A program made the position numbers and the translations under genes. Under the pieces are notes generated by a model. It made no database searches. It worked only from the letters and a program-made list of their open reading frames with translations, and had not been told where the DNA came from. 64,000 nucleotides of DNA from Odontesthes bonariensis. Its lineage: Eukaryota > Chordata > Actinopteri > Atheriniformes > Atherinopsidae. Positions 54,129-64,000 of the stretch are shown in pieces. How positions within the stretch are numbered: position 1 is the first letter of the stretch; every line of letters starts with the position of its first letter. The stretch covers positions 30,553,349 to 30,617,348 of the forward strand of contig NC_134522.1 of assembly GCF_027942865.1 (NCBI RefSeq), given 5' to 3'.

Positions 54129-55240
54129 TGTAAAAAATGGGTTTGTTCTTAGACATTATGAGTAAAATAGTCTCAGTACTTTTCCATGATGACCTAAAGT
54201 GATCCAGGAGTACGGAGACAAAACAATTGGGAAAGCAAGGGCAGATTCACACGTACACATTGTTTTGGGCTGATCCAGAGAATATGACGAAGCATGTTGG
54301 ACCTACTCATGTCCAATCATAATCGGTCGAGTGTGAGTCCAACCTATGAGGCTATAAATACAAATGATACCCGGAAATCGAGGTGCAGTCTGACGGACTT
54401 CCTGCGGGATATGATATGCTTTGACGTACTGGTGACCTCTCCTTCCAAGATTAGTTCCGGATCAGAATGCTGAACAGACGTTCAGCCAAGAGGAGAACCG
54501 AGCACCAAGCAGTGACAGGATTGGTCGAGAAGAGACTACACAACATCATAAAAAATTGTATTTGTTCATCTGTTGTATTTCATGTAATCATTAAGCTGAT
54601 TAATCATTTTGTGGGTATAAATCAACCAATCATTAGTATGATCATTGCCAGTGGGGTGACTCGGCTGTTTGGAGCGGGACCTTAGACTTTGAAAGGTAAT
54701 GAGTTGGTCGGTCGCCAAGTGGAACTGGGGCCATAGGAGAATTTTTCCCGGTTCAGCCATCGGGTTCTCGCTCCTATTCGCTGCAAACGGTGGACGAGCC
54801 TGCTGGTAATGTAATTGCCTTGTGCAATGTTTGAGTGTCATTAGGTTAGAAATTATGTGATAATTTTTGATAAATCAGTGTTGTGTGTTGTGATGGTACT
54901 TATGGGGGAGCAAGGCCTTGTGAACCACATAGAGTTTTAGGCCATTATGAACAAAGAGTCCACACAGAGGATGGGTTCGGGGCCACATACGCACAATACA
55001 TATAGCAAAATATTATTTTCTACATATAATCTATTAAGAAATGTGCTCATTTGTGGAGTTATTATCAGTTGAGTGAGGAAGGTTTTAAACTTACTAGAAA
55101 AGAGTCTCTATTTCTAGAATCTTGATCAATACTCCTGATATAGAAGGTTTTTTGCTAACGCATTAGAATTGTTTTCTACTATTTCCACATGCCTGTGCAA
55201 TGAAGACTTGCTTGCTGCTGTAATTGCTACAGCAGCACCA
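54129..55240 (+). mobile_element. Fragment of a third retrovirus (LTR and leader)
   Basis: Begins TGTAAAAAATGG directly at the break in tRNA-Thr. It has a TATA box TATAAATA at 54353-54360. 55037-55160 is clearly homologous to 59941-60065 in the ERV2 leader (shared AATGTGCT, GAGTT.TTATCAGT.GAGT, CTCCTGATA/TTCCTGATA). Its LTR differs from that of ERV1/ERV2. No gag follows; sequence changes to an unrelated exon near 55260. Frame 54467-54685 is not a known protein. Confidence 0.55.
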
Positions 55241-55265
55241 ACATGGAGATGAATTAATATTGTAG

Positions 55266-55557
55266 TGGTTTGGAGCCGGCATATAGGGAAAGGTATTTGG
55301 CGTTAGTTGAGAAATACATTGGGCGTGACCCATACTTAATGAAAATGTCCGAATTTTCGCAAGACCGGAACGATTTGCGGAATATACAGGCTGTGGACAT
55401 AACGAGCTACCTGGTTCTTCAGACGTCTTACTACACCAAGCAACAGATGAAGGCCCACAAAAGTTTGGAGGCATACAACTATTACCACAGCGGATGGATC
55501 AGCAAACTCGGAGTAAAACGTCTACAAAATGATTGTGTTTTGGCGTTCGCCTGGAGG
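55266..55557 (+). pseudogene. SWIM/YqaJ-type transposon protein exon
   Basis: An internal exon with acceptor TATTGTAG at 55265 and donor GGAGG|GTAAGT at 55558. It encodes PAYRERYLALVEKYIGRDPY, then VDITSYLVLQTSYYTKQQMK, HKSLEAYNYYHSGWISKLG and CVLAFAWR. A YL...SYYT..QMK...SLEAYN.F..GW..DLG pattern is, as I recall, that of the N-terminal region of the repeated fish proteins with SWIM and YqaJ-like exonuclease domains, found with ISL2EU-type transposons. No SWIM Cys/His motif or nuclease exon was located downstream; a hAT sits at 56138. The exon itself has no stop. Confidence 0.5.
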
Positions 55558-56137
55558 GTAAGTTTGTTTTCTGTGTTGTTTATGGTACATTATCCCAATG
55601 GAAAATGCAGTGTGTAGTGCAGGGCCGGGCAGTAAAGCAGAACTTAACATGTTGAATCCCGAGCTGTGAATGTTGGCACTCAAATAACAATCAAAAATGT
55701 TTATGTTTTAATAAAATGCCGAGATCCAAATATCCAAATGCTGACATTGTGTCTTTGTTAGCCTAATGCACAAGAGAGAGAGAGAGAGCGATTCTGTTGT
55801 CAAGAACTTGGGAGCTAATGTGCGCTGTTAGCACTTAAGCACTTCGTGGATAGTACTGAAACGTGAAGATTGTGACGACATGACAAATTTGTTTTATTTA
55901 GATCAACCACTCTCAGAGATCGCATGAAACACCGATGACGGTGTCTTAGCTCTGTGTTTTGGTAACCCAGCTTGACCGTCGGAGCCCAGTCCACTGACTC
56001 AGTAGCCAACAACGCGCTGGGGCAGCCTTCAAAACAAAGCCCAAACGTAGCCCGTATTACATTACTGTTGATTGGCATTTAACAACATAATACTTTACTG
56101 CACTACTACTAAACAGTAAGATTTCGCACATACCTTT
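55558..56137. other. Intron-like spacer
   Basis: Between the exon at 55266 and the hAT. An (AG)n microsatellite lies at about 55771-55788. The minus frame 55815-56078 has no recognised domain. Confidence 0.35.
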
Positions 56138-57429
56138 TAGGGCTGGGCGATATATCGATATTTAAGATATATCGATAGATTTTTTAATAAGATATGGAAT
56201 TAGACCATATCGCATATATCGATATTGTTCAAATTTGCGCTGTAATACTTGCTTCAGGCAAGCCGTTGATCGGAGCTCTCTGCACTGCTTCCCTCGCTCC
56301 GGCTCCGCCCCTCCTCTCTCATGCACAGAGGGGGGAGGGGGAGGAACACTCCGCACTCTTAAACAAACATGGAGAAGGCAACAACACCTGCGGAGCACAC
56401 AGAGGAGAGCCCCTTGGTTGGTAAAAGAAAAAGCAGTGGCTCAGTCATTTGGAGATGGTTCGGATGCAAATTGTCAGACGAGCAACAAAACCAAGCTATA
56501 TGTAGGGAGTGCCATAAGCACATTGCAGCCAGTGGTGGAAGCACTACGAATCTTTTTTTATCACTTAAAAACGTAGCACAAAGTGCAATATGAAGAGTGT
56601 GTGAAACTGCGCGCTGCAGCAGCCACAGGCACAAGCCGTCCCCAACCCGACAAAGCTCCAGCCCCAAAACAAAGCTCACTGCAAGCTTCATTTTCCCGCT
56701 GTGTGCCGTATGAGAAGAAAAGCAACAAGTGTCCTTTCACATTGCCAAAGAAATGGTCCCTGTTGCAACAGTGGAACAGGTCGGGTTCAAAGAGCTAATT
56801 AAAAAGCTGGGCCCGAGATACGAGCTTCTCAGTCGCAACTATTTTGCACGAGAAGCACTGCCGCAAATGTATAGTGAAGTCAGACAGAACGTTGCGGGCC
56901 GGCTCGCTAACGTCACCCATTTTGCGTTGATCCAGCGATATGTGGTCAAGCAGAACCTGTGCGAACCTTATATGAGCGTGACAGTTCACTTCATGCAAGA
57001 CTGGGAGATGAAAACGGCTTGGCAACTGGTTGAGACTGTTCAGAGAAGCTATTAAGTTAACAAAAAGAAACAGGTAATCTCAAGCTGATGTTTAAAAACG
57101 TTTTTCTTAAACTGAACACTTTATTTTGTTATCTCTTTATATATAAATGCTGCCCTCAGAAAAAGATTTACCTATTTTATTTTATAGGCTAATTTTATTT
57201 AAGATAATTTTTTTATTTAAATGTGCACCTTACGGAGCTTTGTTATACAGTGTTTATGTTTACATTTTATAGTGAGTTTTCAATAAAACTACTCGTATTT
57301 GGCTTTGACTTTGACTGAGCATTTCACAGCTCTCACTTTGCGGAAAAAAATATCGGGATATATATCGTATATCGATATTCAACCTAAATATATCGAGATA
57401 TGACCTTTGGTCCATATCGCCCAGCCCTA
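56138..57429 (+). mobile_element. hAT transposon with BED finger, 8-bp TSD
   Basis: Inverted ends TAGGGCTGGGCGATAT (from 56138) and ATATCGCCCAGCCCTA (to 57429), flanked by ATACCTTT (56130-56137) and ATACCATT (57430-57437), 7 of 8 matching. Subterminal regions are rich in TATCGATA. This is a hAT of the common TAGGGCTGGGCGAT group. It encodes a broken ZBED-like transposase and lacks the catalytic core. Confidence 0.9.
56369..57055 (+). pseudogene. hAT (ZBED-like) transposase, broken
   Basis: Frame 56369-56593 starts MEKATTPAEHTEESPLVGKR and holds a BED zinc finger: SVIWRWFGCKLS, then CRECHKHIAASGGSTTNL, with two Cys and a His. After a frame change, 56729-57055 continues with HIAKEMVPVATVEQVGFKEL, PRYELLSRNYF and CEPYMSVTVHF, the region leading into the hAT RNase-H-like fold. 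At least two frameshifts and a large internal deletion remove the catalytic domain and dimerisation tail. Inactive. Confidence 0.82.
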
Positions 57430-57437
57430 ATACCATT

Positions 57438-57911
57438 GACGAAGTGGTCACTGCAGACACAAGCATTTGCAGATTCAGCCCCTCCAGTCTGTAAACGTAG
57501 GTTAGCTAACAACTTTTTTTGTTGTTTTATTAGTTTTTTCCATTTCTCACCTCTATGGGCGATTACCTTAGGTACTCGATAGTAACCGTTTCCTTTCTCT
57601 CGGTTAGACCAATTGCCACTTCACTTCAACTTTATGCACATTCTTTGGCGAAAATGGTGGAAAGTGCTTTGAAGTTGGGGTGTGATTCTTAACTTACTAC
57701 TTCAGCGATTGAAGACATTTCCACGACTGTCTTCTAAATAGTAGGAAACTCTTGAAAATTCATGTGGATTCCTCAGTGCACTTCAACTTTATGCACATTC
57801 TTTGGAGAAAATGGTGGAAAGTGCATGAGGTTGGGGTGGGATTCTTGCCTCACTGTATGATGAATCCAGACTCTTAAATCTTTCCACAGTGTGGGGAACC
57901 AATTTACAATA
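57438..57911. other. Spacer with a direct repeat
   Basis: Two copies of CACTTCAACTTTATGCACAT plus TCTTTGG.GAAAATGGTGGAAA lie at about 57616 and 57779, 163 bp apart. No gene. Confidence 0.5.
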
Positions 57912-58230
57912 TGTGGGAGAAGGATGTCATGACATGCTCATGACTTCTGGCCTAGTTACATCCTGGGCCTTGTTGACTGGTTCATATGAATATGGGTAAA
58001 AGGTAGTATGGGCTGTTTACATTTAGGGCAGACGCTCGGCATCGCAGAAAGAGATTGAGTCCGGATGACGCATGCATGTTATGATTAAACCAGTATAAAG
58101 TTGGTTCACAGTATGAAGACGGTGGACATTTTGTACATTCTGTATGCACATTTGCTGTGACGGTTTGTTCAATAAACTCCCCAATGGACGGCTGACCAAC
58201 GCGGGATTCGACTCTAATTTCTCCACAACA
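57912..58230 (+). repeat. ERV2 5' LTR
   Basis: 319 bp, TGTGGGAGAAGG...CTCCACAACA. TATAAAG at 58094-58100 and AATAAA at 58171-58176 mark the likely promoter and polyadenylation signal. Homologous to the ERV1 LTR at 10632-10940. Confidence 0.88.
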
Positions 58231-58233
58231 TAA

Positions 58234-58251
58234 TGGTGACCCCGAATTTGT
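58234..58251 (+). other. ERV2 primer-binding site
   Basis: TGGTGACCCCGAATTTG lies 3 bp after the LTR end, the standard position and TGG start for a tRNA primer-binding site. I do not assign the tRNA with confidence. Confidence 0.65.
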
Positions 58252-61200
58252 GAGAGTTTGCATCTGGATCCCGGCGGAGCGTGTCCTCTGTGCCCCGACA
58301 ACCGACATCAGCTGTAACAAGCCGGCAGGTGGGATTTTGTTACTACCATTACGCAGTTGATCTCTGTTAGTGGAGCACAGCTGACGGCTTCTTCCGGCTT
58401 CCCCAAATTTAAAAGAACACAGGAGAGAGACGGATCCTGCATTCGGTAAGCATTTCATTGTTACTTCTGCGCAGGGGGGCTGCTGAAATTGTAATTGTTG
58501 AAATTTTGGGCCAAGAGGAGCCATATGTGTGAATTGGGATAAAAATTGGGTAAACAGCAGCTGATGTGAGTTGTAAAGCAGACAGCTGTGGTCAGTTGGT
58601 CTGGCTTGTGTGGTTGTATTTTTTTTATGGTAATTAAGAATTGCTAGTCGCTAATGCTCGGGCAGGAAATAAATCGATGAGTTTAAACTGGAATAGTGGA
58701 TACGCTTTTAGAGCGGGCAGAGTGGAAATCACTCGTTCATAGTGATGTCATAGAGCCAACGGCCGACCTTTTATGCATGGGGGGTTCGGGCTACCGTGGG
58801 ACTATGGTTCGCATTAGTCATTAATATATGTGAAAATTATTTTCACTAGTCAAGGAGTAGACGAATGCTGGTAATTGATTGACTTGCGAACATAAAAGTT
58901 TGAAGGTGGAATCAAAAGACCAGTTCAAGAAAACTCCGAAAAAGTCAATTCCAGTTCTATACGGGCACATTTTAAGTATATATGTTTATATCATTTTATA
59001 TATCTGCCTAGAACTCTTTGGAGTTATCCGAGACCTCAGTATAAAGACATTTTGAGAAGAAAATTCAAATTCGTTTATGAAATTGGCCACAGGAGATTAT
59101 TATTAAGAGGTCACAGCGAAGCTGGTAAATACACGTCAGCATCTGTTGCTTTGGTCAGAGACCATATCACAAGGCTTGTAGGGAAAACACATTTTGTATT
59201 CCATATATTGCCTACACCCACATCTCCTGAAAAATTAAAAGTCTAAATGAAAGAAATTGATAATTTAAAAATGTGAAGATTTGAACGGTGACTGACACAA
59301 AACTTTGATCGACCGACTTGGTGATCGACTGACTTGGTGTGGGTGCGTGGGACCGGTCTCTGTTTGTCTGTCAATGTGTGTGTCAAGGTGTGTGTCAATG
59401 TGTGTGGAGTCCTGCTGGTTTGTGTGAATCAAGAAAGAGAAGAAAAGAAAAAAGGTTCTGACTCATATCATCCCTTGACTTTTGAGTATTCGTAGTATTT
59501 TAAGTTAAACTCAGATTTGCCTCATTGTTATAATTTGCCTCATTGTTATAATTTGCTTAATTGTTATAGTTGCCACATTAATTACTTGGGGAGATAAGGA
59601 GTTGTTGCAGTAATGTGCTATGACTTTTAAACGCTGAGTGTTTATTTCTTTAAGATTCTGTATTTTCGTTGAGTGCATCTTGTTACTATTGATTATTGAA
59701 TACTGCTGTGATTGGTGTTAAGTTTCTAAAGTTCTATTCTCAACAGGCGAGTGAAGGTGTTTTGGCCTTCAGGGGGACAGAGGGTGCTGCGCGTTCACGA
59801 GGCTGGTGGGAAGGCGCGTGCTCTGTCCTTGACATTTTTCTGCTGCTTCAAATGTTCGTGTGTGATCACATTTTCTTTCCTTGTGTCTTCCAGGGGCAAT
59901 TTATGGTTGAACTGTAATAATTATTAGTTTTCTTTAGGTAATGTGCTAATTGCGGAGTTGTTATCAGTCGAGTAATGAGGGTTTCACAATTCTAGAGGAG
60001 AGTTTCTGTCTCTAGTCAAGTTGAATGTGACATTCCTGATAAAGAAAGTTGTTCGCTTATGCATTGTTTCTGTATCTTTTGATTTGTAGTTTCCCTGTCC
60101 ACAGCGTGTTAAATTGTATTTCTTTCTCTTTCTTAACAAATGCCATTTCGAGGTGAAGAATAGTGCAACTGTTATTTCTGTGTTAAATTGTATTTCTTCT
60201 CTGTCCAGCTGAAAGTTTGTATTTCCTCCTTTTTCTCAATTTGTAACAAAAAGTGTGACAAACGCCATTTTGAGTTGGGGTGTGGTTCAATTGTTATGTT
60301 TGGGAGGAGTTAATAACGGTCTAGGAAGTAGATGTAATGGTGTGTTCATATTTGATTTGTTAGAAATTCACGTGGTTCATTGGAGGCGGGCTTAGAGGTG
60401 TGTTCATATTTTATTGGTTAGAAGTTACGTGTCTCAGACGTGTTTCATTGGAGATAGATTTAGAGGTGTGTTTAGATTTCATTGGTCAAAAAAAAAAAAA
60501 AAAAAGAAATAATAATTTTATTTCATTGGTCAGTATTGACGTAGCTGTGACGTACATTGGATCATCTGGATTGGTGGAGGACATTGTGTGTGGATTGGAT
60601 CGGCAACATCCGGATGTGAGCAAAGGTTGGGGCAACGCCTTTAGCCTGAGTCACTTCAAACAGAGTAAACATTAACTGAGCTTTCGATTAGCAATAAATT
60701 AACATTGGGTAGCATTAGCAATACAGCAAGTATTGATTAGCAATAACTAGCATTGTTTAGCATTGATTAGCGTTGATTAGCAATCAATAGTATTGATTAG
60801 CAATAACTAGCATTGATTAGCAATCACTAGCGTTGAATAGCATAATTAGCATTCAATTAGCATTGGTCAACAAGGAAGCTAGTATTGATTAGCAATAAGT
60901 AGCATTGATTAGCAATAGTTAGCATTGGTTAGCATTAGTAGCATTTGTTAGCATTTCGTTAGCCATAATTAGCATTGATCAGAAATACAATTAGCATTGA
61001 TTAGCAATAGTTAGCATTGGTCAGCATTAGTAGCATTTGTTAGCATTTCGTTAGCCATAATTAGCATTGATCAGAAATACAATTAGCATTGATTAGCAAT
61101 AGTTAGCATTGGTTAGCATTAGTAGCATTTGTTAGCATTTCGTTAGCCATAATTAGCATTGATCAGAAAGACAATTAGCATTGATTAGCAATAGCAATAA

Positions 61201-61664
61201 TGAAAATATTGGTTTAAATCTTAATTAGCAAGAGGTTAGCATTTATTAGCAACAGCTAGGAAGCTAACATCAATTGGCATTGGTTAGCAAACATTAACAT
61301 TAGCAATAATAGTAACCGAACTCCAAACCAGAAGTCAAAAAGCTAAATTAGCCTAACATTGAATTAACATTGGTTTAATTTAAAAAAAAAAAAACAACCT
61401 AGAGCATAAGCTTTCAAAGCTAACATAGGCTAACCTTAACATTAGCATTGACAATATCCAATCCAATAATTAGCTGCATCTAAGCTAAATTTAGCCGAGC
61501 ATTAAATTAGCATTGATTAGAGTTAAATAATTAGTTAATTTAAATTGACTTTCAAAAAAAAAAAGGGGGAATACGAATAATAAATAAGGGAAATTTAGAA
61601 AATAGATGAGTAAATGAAAAGGAAAAGTCAAAAGTCAATAGAAGGGAACTAACTCGGTGAAACA
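58252..61664 (+). other. ERV2 long leader (no long ORF)
   Basis: About 3.4 kb between the primer-binding site and gag, far longer than the few hundred bases usual for retroviruses. Small frames (59052-59246, 59696-59917, 60400-60675) show no domain. Several GT-rich stretches occur (59340-59420), and the last kilobase is the TTAGCATT repeat region. A central part (59941-60065) is shared with the retrovirus fragment at 54129. Confidence 0.7.
60670..61350 (+). repeat. Degenerate TTAGCATTGATTAGCAAT repeats
   Basis: A low-complexity array built on TTAGCATTGATTAGCAAT. Within it, a larger ~92-bp unit (with GTTAGCATTAGTAGCATTTG and CGTTAGCCATAATTAGCATT) is repeated three times between about 60905 and 61190. 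It lies in the ERV2 leader directly upstream of gag. Confidence 0.85.
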
Positions 61665-63137
61665 ATGGATGTAACACCAACAACAATCATCAGCGCCAAA
61701 CATCCTGAACATTCCAAAGATATTAAAGAGATATCTCTAAAATGGGAAAAACGAACAAAAAATAACGTCTCATCCTGGCCAAAAGGTGGCACTTTCAATG
61801 TAACTACCTGTAAGATTATGGAACAAAGGATTAAAGCTTACAAACCAAAGGACAAAAGCAAAAAGAGACAGGAAAAGAGAGAGCTTGAATTAAAAGTTCT
61901 ACATTTCTTTGAAAATGCAGAGCTATATCCAACACTGCCAGGAGCAGTAAACATACAAGGAGATTCTGGAATAAAAGATCACAAAATATCTCATGAACGT
62001 CCAGAACCACAAATAGCTACATCAAGCAGTCATGGAGCTCCTGAGCCAGACGCCGTCTGTAATTCAGATCAGGCAAGGGGACAGCTCCCACAATATCAAA
62101 AATCACCAGAACTGGCACCTCCAGTTCAAAAGGCATCTTCTGAAGAACATAAGAGTCCAACAGCGTCAGCAGCGAGTTTGATAGAAATGACGCAGGGACA
62201 GTATGTGCCGTGGCAGACGCTCGTCCTAGGGGGGCTGGTTGCTCGATTGCCGGACATTCACACAGGTGCAAGTAAATGGATAAGAGCTTTTGAACAAGAG
62301 ACTGTGGATAAACTGTTGACTGTTGGACACATTAAGGCAGTGTGGGCACTGTGTTTTGGAACTTCTACCATGGAGGGCATTTTGAGACACAGTGAGAATG
62401 ACTGGATGTTAAGCCACCGAGCTGATGGAACTGATTTTAATGCATATCGAGCTGCACTCTGGAGAGCGTTACGAGCTGAGTTTCCTGTGGGAGTGGACCT
62501 CGAAGCATTAAAGGGAGAGCCACTGTCAGGAACAGAGAGTCCAGCTGTGTACATTGCACAACAATTGAAGAAATGGAGACAAGAGTCTGAGGGAGAAATC
62601 GAGAAGAGCCCAGCTTGGGTGACATTGTTCAGAGTTTCCATCAAAGAGGCTCTGCCTGCCACAGCTCAGGGGAGGCTGGAGGATGTGGTGGGGTTGAATT
62701 CAATGTCACATGGACAATTCCGAGACCACGTGGTGCATGCAGTAAACAAATACAGAAAAGAACTGAAATGGAAGAAGCAGGAGGAGGATATGCAAAGGGA
62801 ACTTGCACGGTTGCAGTTAGAAGAACTGGAAGCGAAGCAAGAAGTACAAAATGAGGCCATGACAGCGGGGGCCGCTGAACAGCCATCACAGGGGCAAGTC
62901 CATCGTCGACCCTGTCAAAGGTCAAGAAGAGGTGCACCTGGAGGACGAAGGTCCTCGGGGGCATGTTGGGCCTGTGGCGAGAGGGGACACTTTGTTTACA
63001 ACTGTCCGAGAGCACCGAGAAACCTGAGTGTTCGGCAGGACCGTGGCCAGTCCCTGCGGGGCGGAGCAAGTGGCCCGGCAGGTCCATGGCGTTCCTCTGG
63101 CAGAGGAATCCCAGTATTGGTTTACATTGACATATAG
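61665..63137 (+). CDS. gag: ERV2 gag, intact 490-codon frame
   Basis: Open frame beginning MDVTPTTIISAKHPEHSKD. The order is: basic segment near residues 65-80 (KPKDKSKKRQEKR), a Gln/Ser/Pro-rich linker (about 115-165), a capsid-like middle with conserved Trp residues, a highly charged coiled-coil stretch (about 360-405), and one CCHC zinc knuckle, C434-C437-H442-C447, followed by an Arg/Gly-rich tail. Gag forms virus particles and the knuckle binds viral RNA. The last codons lead straight to a stop, with no protease frame, so any product would be gag alone. ERV1 gag (18923-16820) is a broken relative. There is no evidence of host use. Confidence 0.88.
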   Translation: MDVTPTTIISAKHPEHSKDIKEISLKWEKRTKNNVSSWPKGGTFNVTTCKIMEQRIKAYKPKDKSKKRQEKRELELKVLHFFENAELYPTLPGAVNIQGDSGIKDHKISHERPEPQIATSSSHGAPEPDAVCNSDQARGQLPQYQKSPELAPPVQKASSEEHKSPTASAASLIEMTQGQYVPWQTLVLGGLVARLPDIHTGASKWIRAFEQETVDKLLTVGHIKAVWALCFGTSTMEGILRHSENDWMLSHRADGTDFNAYRAALWRALRAEFPVGVDLEALKGEPLSGTESPAVYIAQQLKKWRQESEGEIEKSPAWVTLFRVSIKEALPATAQGRLEDVVGLNSMSHGQFRDHVVHAVNKYRKELKWKKQEEDMQRELARLQLEELEAKQEVQNEAMTAGAAEQPSQGQVHRRPCQRSRRGAPGGRRSSGACWACGERGHFVYNCPRAPRNLSVRQDRGQSLRGGASGPAGPWRSSGRGIPVLVYIDI

Positions 63138-63821
63138 AGGTAAGAAGTACACTTACATCGGACGTACTCAAAAGGGTTTAAAAACCGCCCTCAGGTGTGT
63201 CATCATTACAAAACAAAACAAAGTTTTTAAGTTAAATGTGTCACGACTACTAAGTTTCTAAAACTTGAATTTAAATAGGTCACTGTTACTAGGACACAAC
63301 AAAACAAAGTTTCTGAATTTAAAATTTAAATGTGCCACTATTACGAAGTTCTAAAATTTGAACGGAACAAGTTTCTAATTTAAATTTTAGCATTGATAGC
63401 CTGAATTAGAGTATCTATTTAGCCCATAGGGAATTACTGATATCTCTCCATCCCACTTGGAGGGAGTAAGAAAAGCGCCATGTCCAAAATAAATAAATAA
63501 ATATCTAATGAATAAATAAGTAAAATTAAAATACAACAAGTATGATCTTCTTTTGGGAGGATTATGCAATAAAATGCGCTTCCTCTGGAAGGAATCATGA
63601 AAAATCCACAGATCAAAGGTTGAAAGCACAACTGGAGAGGACAACCGAGGCTAAGTTAGCCTTTGAAAATTTGAAACGAAATTAGCAAAAGTCATCCAAA
63701 ACGGCCAACACTAGTCTATGAGAAGCCATTTTTCTTATATGTCTCCAATAAAAACCATAAGATTTCAGAACTAATAAATCAGAGTAGGTATGTTGTGACT
63801 CAGGCAGGATGTTTGCAGGTT
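63138..63821 (+). other. ERV2 non-coding segment in place of PR-RT
   Basis: A/T-rich with many stops. 63390-63610 matches ERV1 15240-15440 in reverse (GATATCTCTCCATCCCACTT). ERV2 retains about 210 bp here (63605-63815) that ERV1 has lost. No catalytic YXDD or protease DTG motif was seen in any frame. Confidence 0.7.
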
Positions 63822-64000
63822 GTGCATCTTTTGACACGTCCAGATGTGAGAATACAGAAGTGTACTACATCGGATCCTGCAGATGTCATTCCACGTGAGT
63901 TTGAAGGAGAACCGCATGAGCGTGTGGCAGAAGCTGTGAGATACATTAAACTGAGACCTGACTTAGAAGCAACTTCACTTGTGCAGGCTGATGTCACTTA
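63822..64000 (+). pseudogene. ERV2 RNase H start (window edge)
   Basis: Reads LQVVHLLTRPDVRIQKCTTS, then AEAVRYIKLRPDLEATSLVQ and ADVT, the same text as ERV1 15233-15000. It runs off the window before the first catalytic motif can be judged. Confidence 0.75.

Larger units (their letters stand above)
57912..64000 (+). mobile_element. Endogenous retrovirus ERV2, 5' part
   Basis: Plus-strand relative of ERV1: LTR (57912-58230), primer-binding region (58234), a 3.4-kb leader, gag (61665-63137), about 680 bp non-coding, then the start of RNase H (63822 on), cut by the window end. As in ERV1, protease and reverse-transcriptase core are absent between gag and RNase H. The gag frame is open, so this copy is younger or better preserved than ERV1. 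Confidence 0.88.

Noticed and set aside
62641..63171. 176-codon minus-strand frame in ERV2
   Set aside because: Antisense shadow of the open gag frame; its ERV1 counterpart (16858-17304 plus) exists only because gag is conserved.
1..64000. TCR J, D or constant segments
   Set aside because: No J motif (FGxG followed by a donor) or constant Ig exon was recognised, so the locus type stays open.

Overview
The window looks like a piece of a teleost (probably percomorph) fish genome. It holds T-cell-receptor V segments with leader exons, splice sites and 23-type recombination signals. These are surrounded by fish-type mobile elements: L2/Maui, Rex1-Babar and fish L1 LINEs, PIF-Harbinger, hAT and Kolobok-like DNA transposons, and endogenous retroviruses. 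There are also nuclear tRNA genes. There are no operons, and almost none of the open reading frames is a host gene.

Layout. 0-3 kb: a decayed Harbinger fragment, AT-rich spacer and a tRNA-Lys fragment. 3-10.6 kb: a plus-strand TCR V cluster. It contains a V segment cut in two by an L2 LINE (with an L1 in its upstream intron), a 3'-end V relic with its RSS, an orphan leader, one complete V gene (8498-9014), a 1.4-kb DNA transposon, and a leader exon cut by a retrovirus. 10.6-19.3 kb: a minus-strand defective endogenous retrovirus (ERV1) carrying four nested DNA transposons. 19.3-20.2 kb: spacer with a V-type promoter decamer. 20.2-29.5 kb: a minus-strand L1 interrupted by a plus-strand Rex1 LINE and a Harbinger element. 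29.5-35.3 kb: tRNA genes and fragments (Lys, Asp x2, Val, Gln, Thr x2), one of them (Gln) split by a 1.5-kb palindromic insertion, plus LINE scraps. 35.3-39.6 kb: a TTAA-flanked, THAP-encoding Kolobok-like transposon with a hAT inserted in it. 39.6-42.1 kb: an inverted second copy of part of the 9-10 kb transposon, and diverged ~80-bp repeats. 42.1-52.9 kb: a 10.7-kb minisatellite of about 147 copies of a 73-bp unit. 53-57.9 kb: tRNA-Thr genes, a fragment of a third retrovirus, a SWIM/YqaJ-type exon and a BED-finger hAT. 57.9-64 kb: the 5' part of a plus-strand retrovirus (ERV2) with an open 490-codon gag, running off the window.

How the parts relate. The only likely host functions are the V gene at 8498-9014 and the tRNA genes. 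The rest is the history of insertions into them. ERV1 and ERV2 share the same gap: gag is followed, with no protease or reverse-transcriptase domain, by RNase H. This suggests a non-autonomous retrovirus lineage. The most unusual object is the 73-bp array. Most units carry an exact ATTTGCAT octamer (the immunoglobulin/POU site) overlapping a CATCTG E-box, and the units are organised in higher-order repeats of about 3,434 and 1,682 bp.

Limits. Family names come from motif recognition by eye, without alignment. Element borders are exact only where target-site duplications are quoted. V-beta versus V-alpha/delta cannot be settled because no J or C segment lies in the window.
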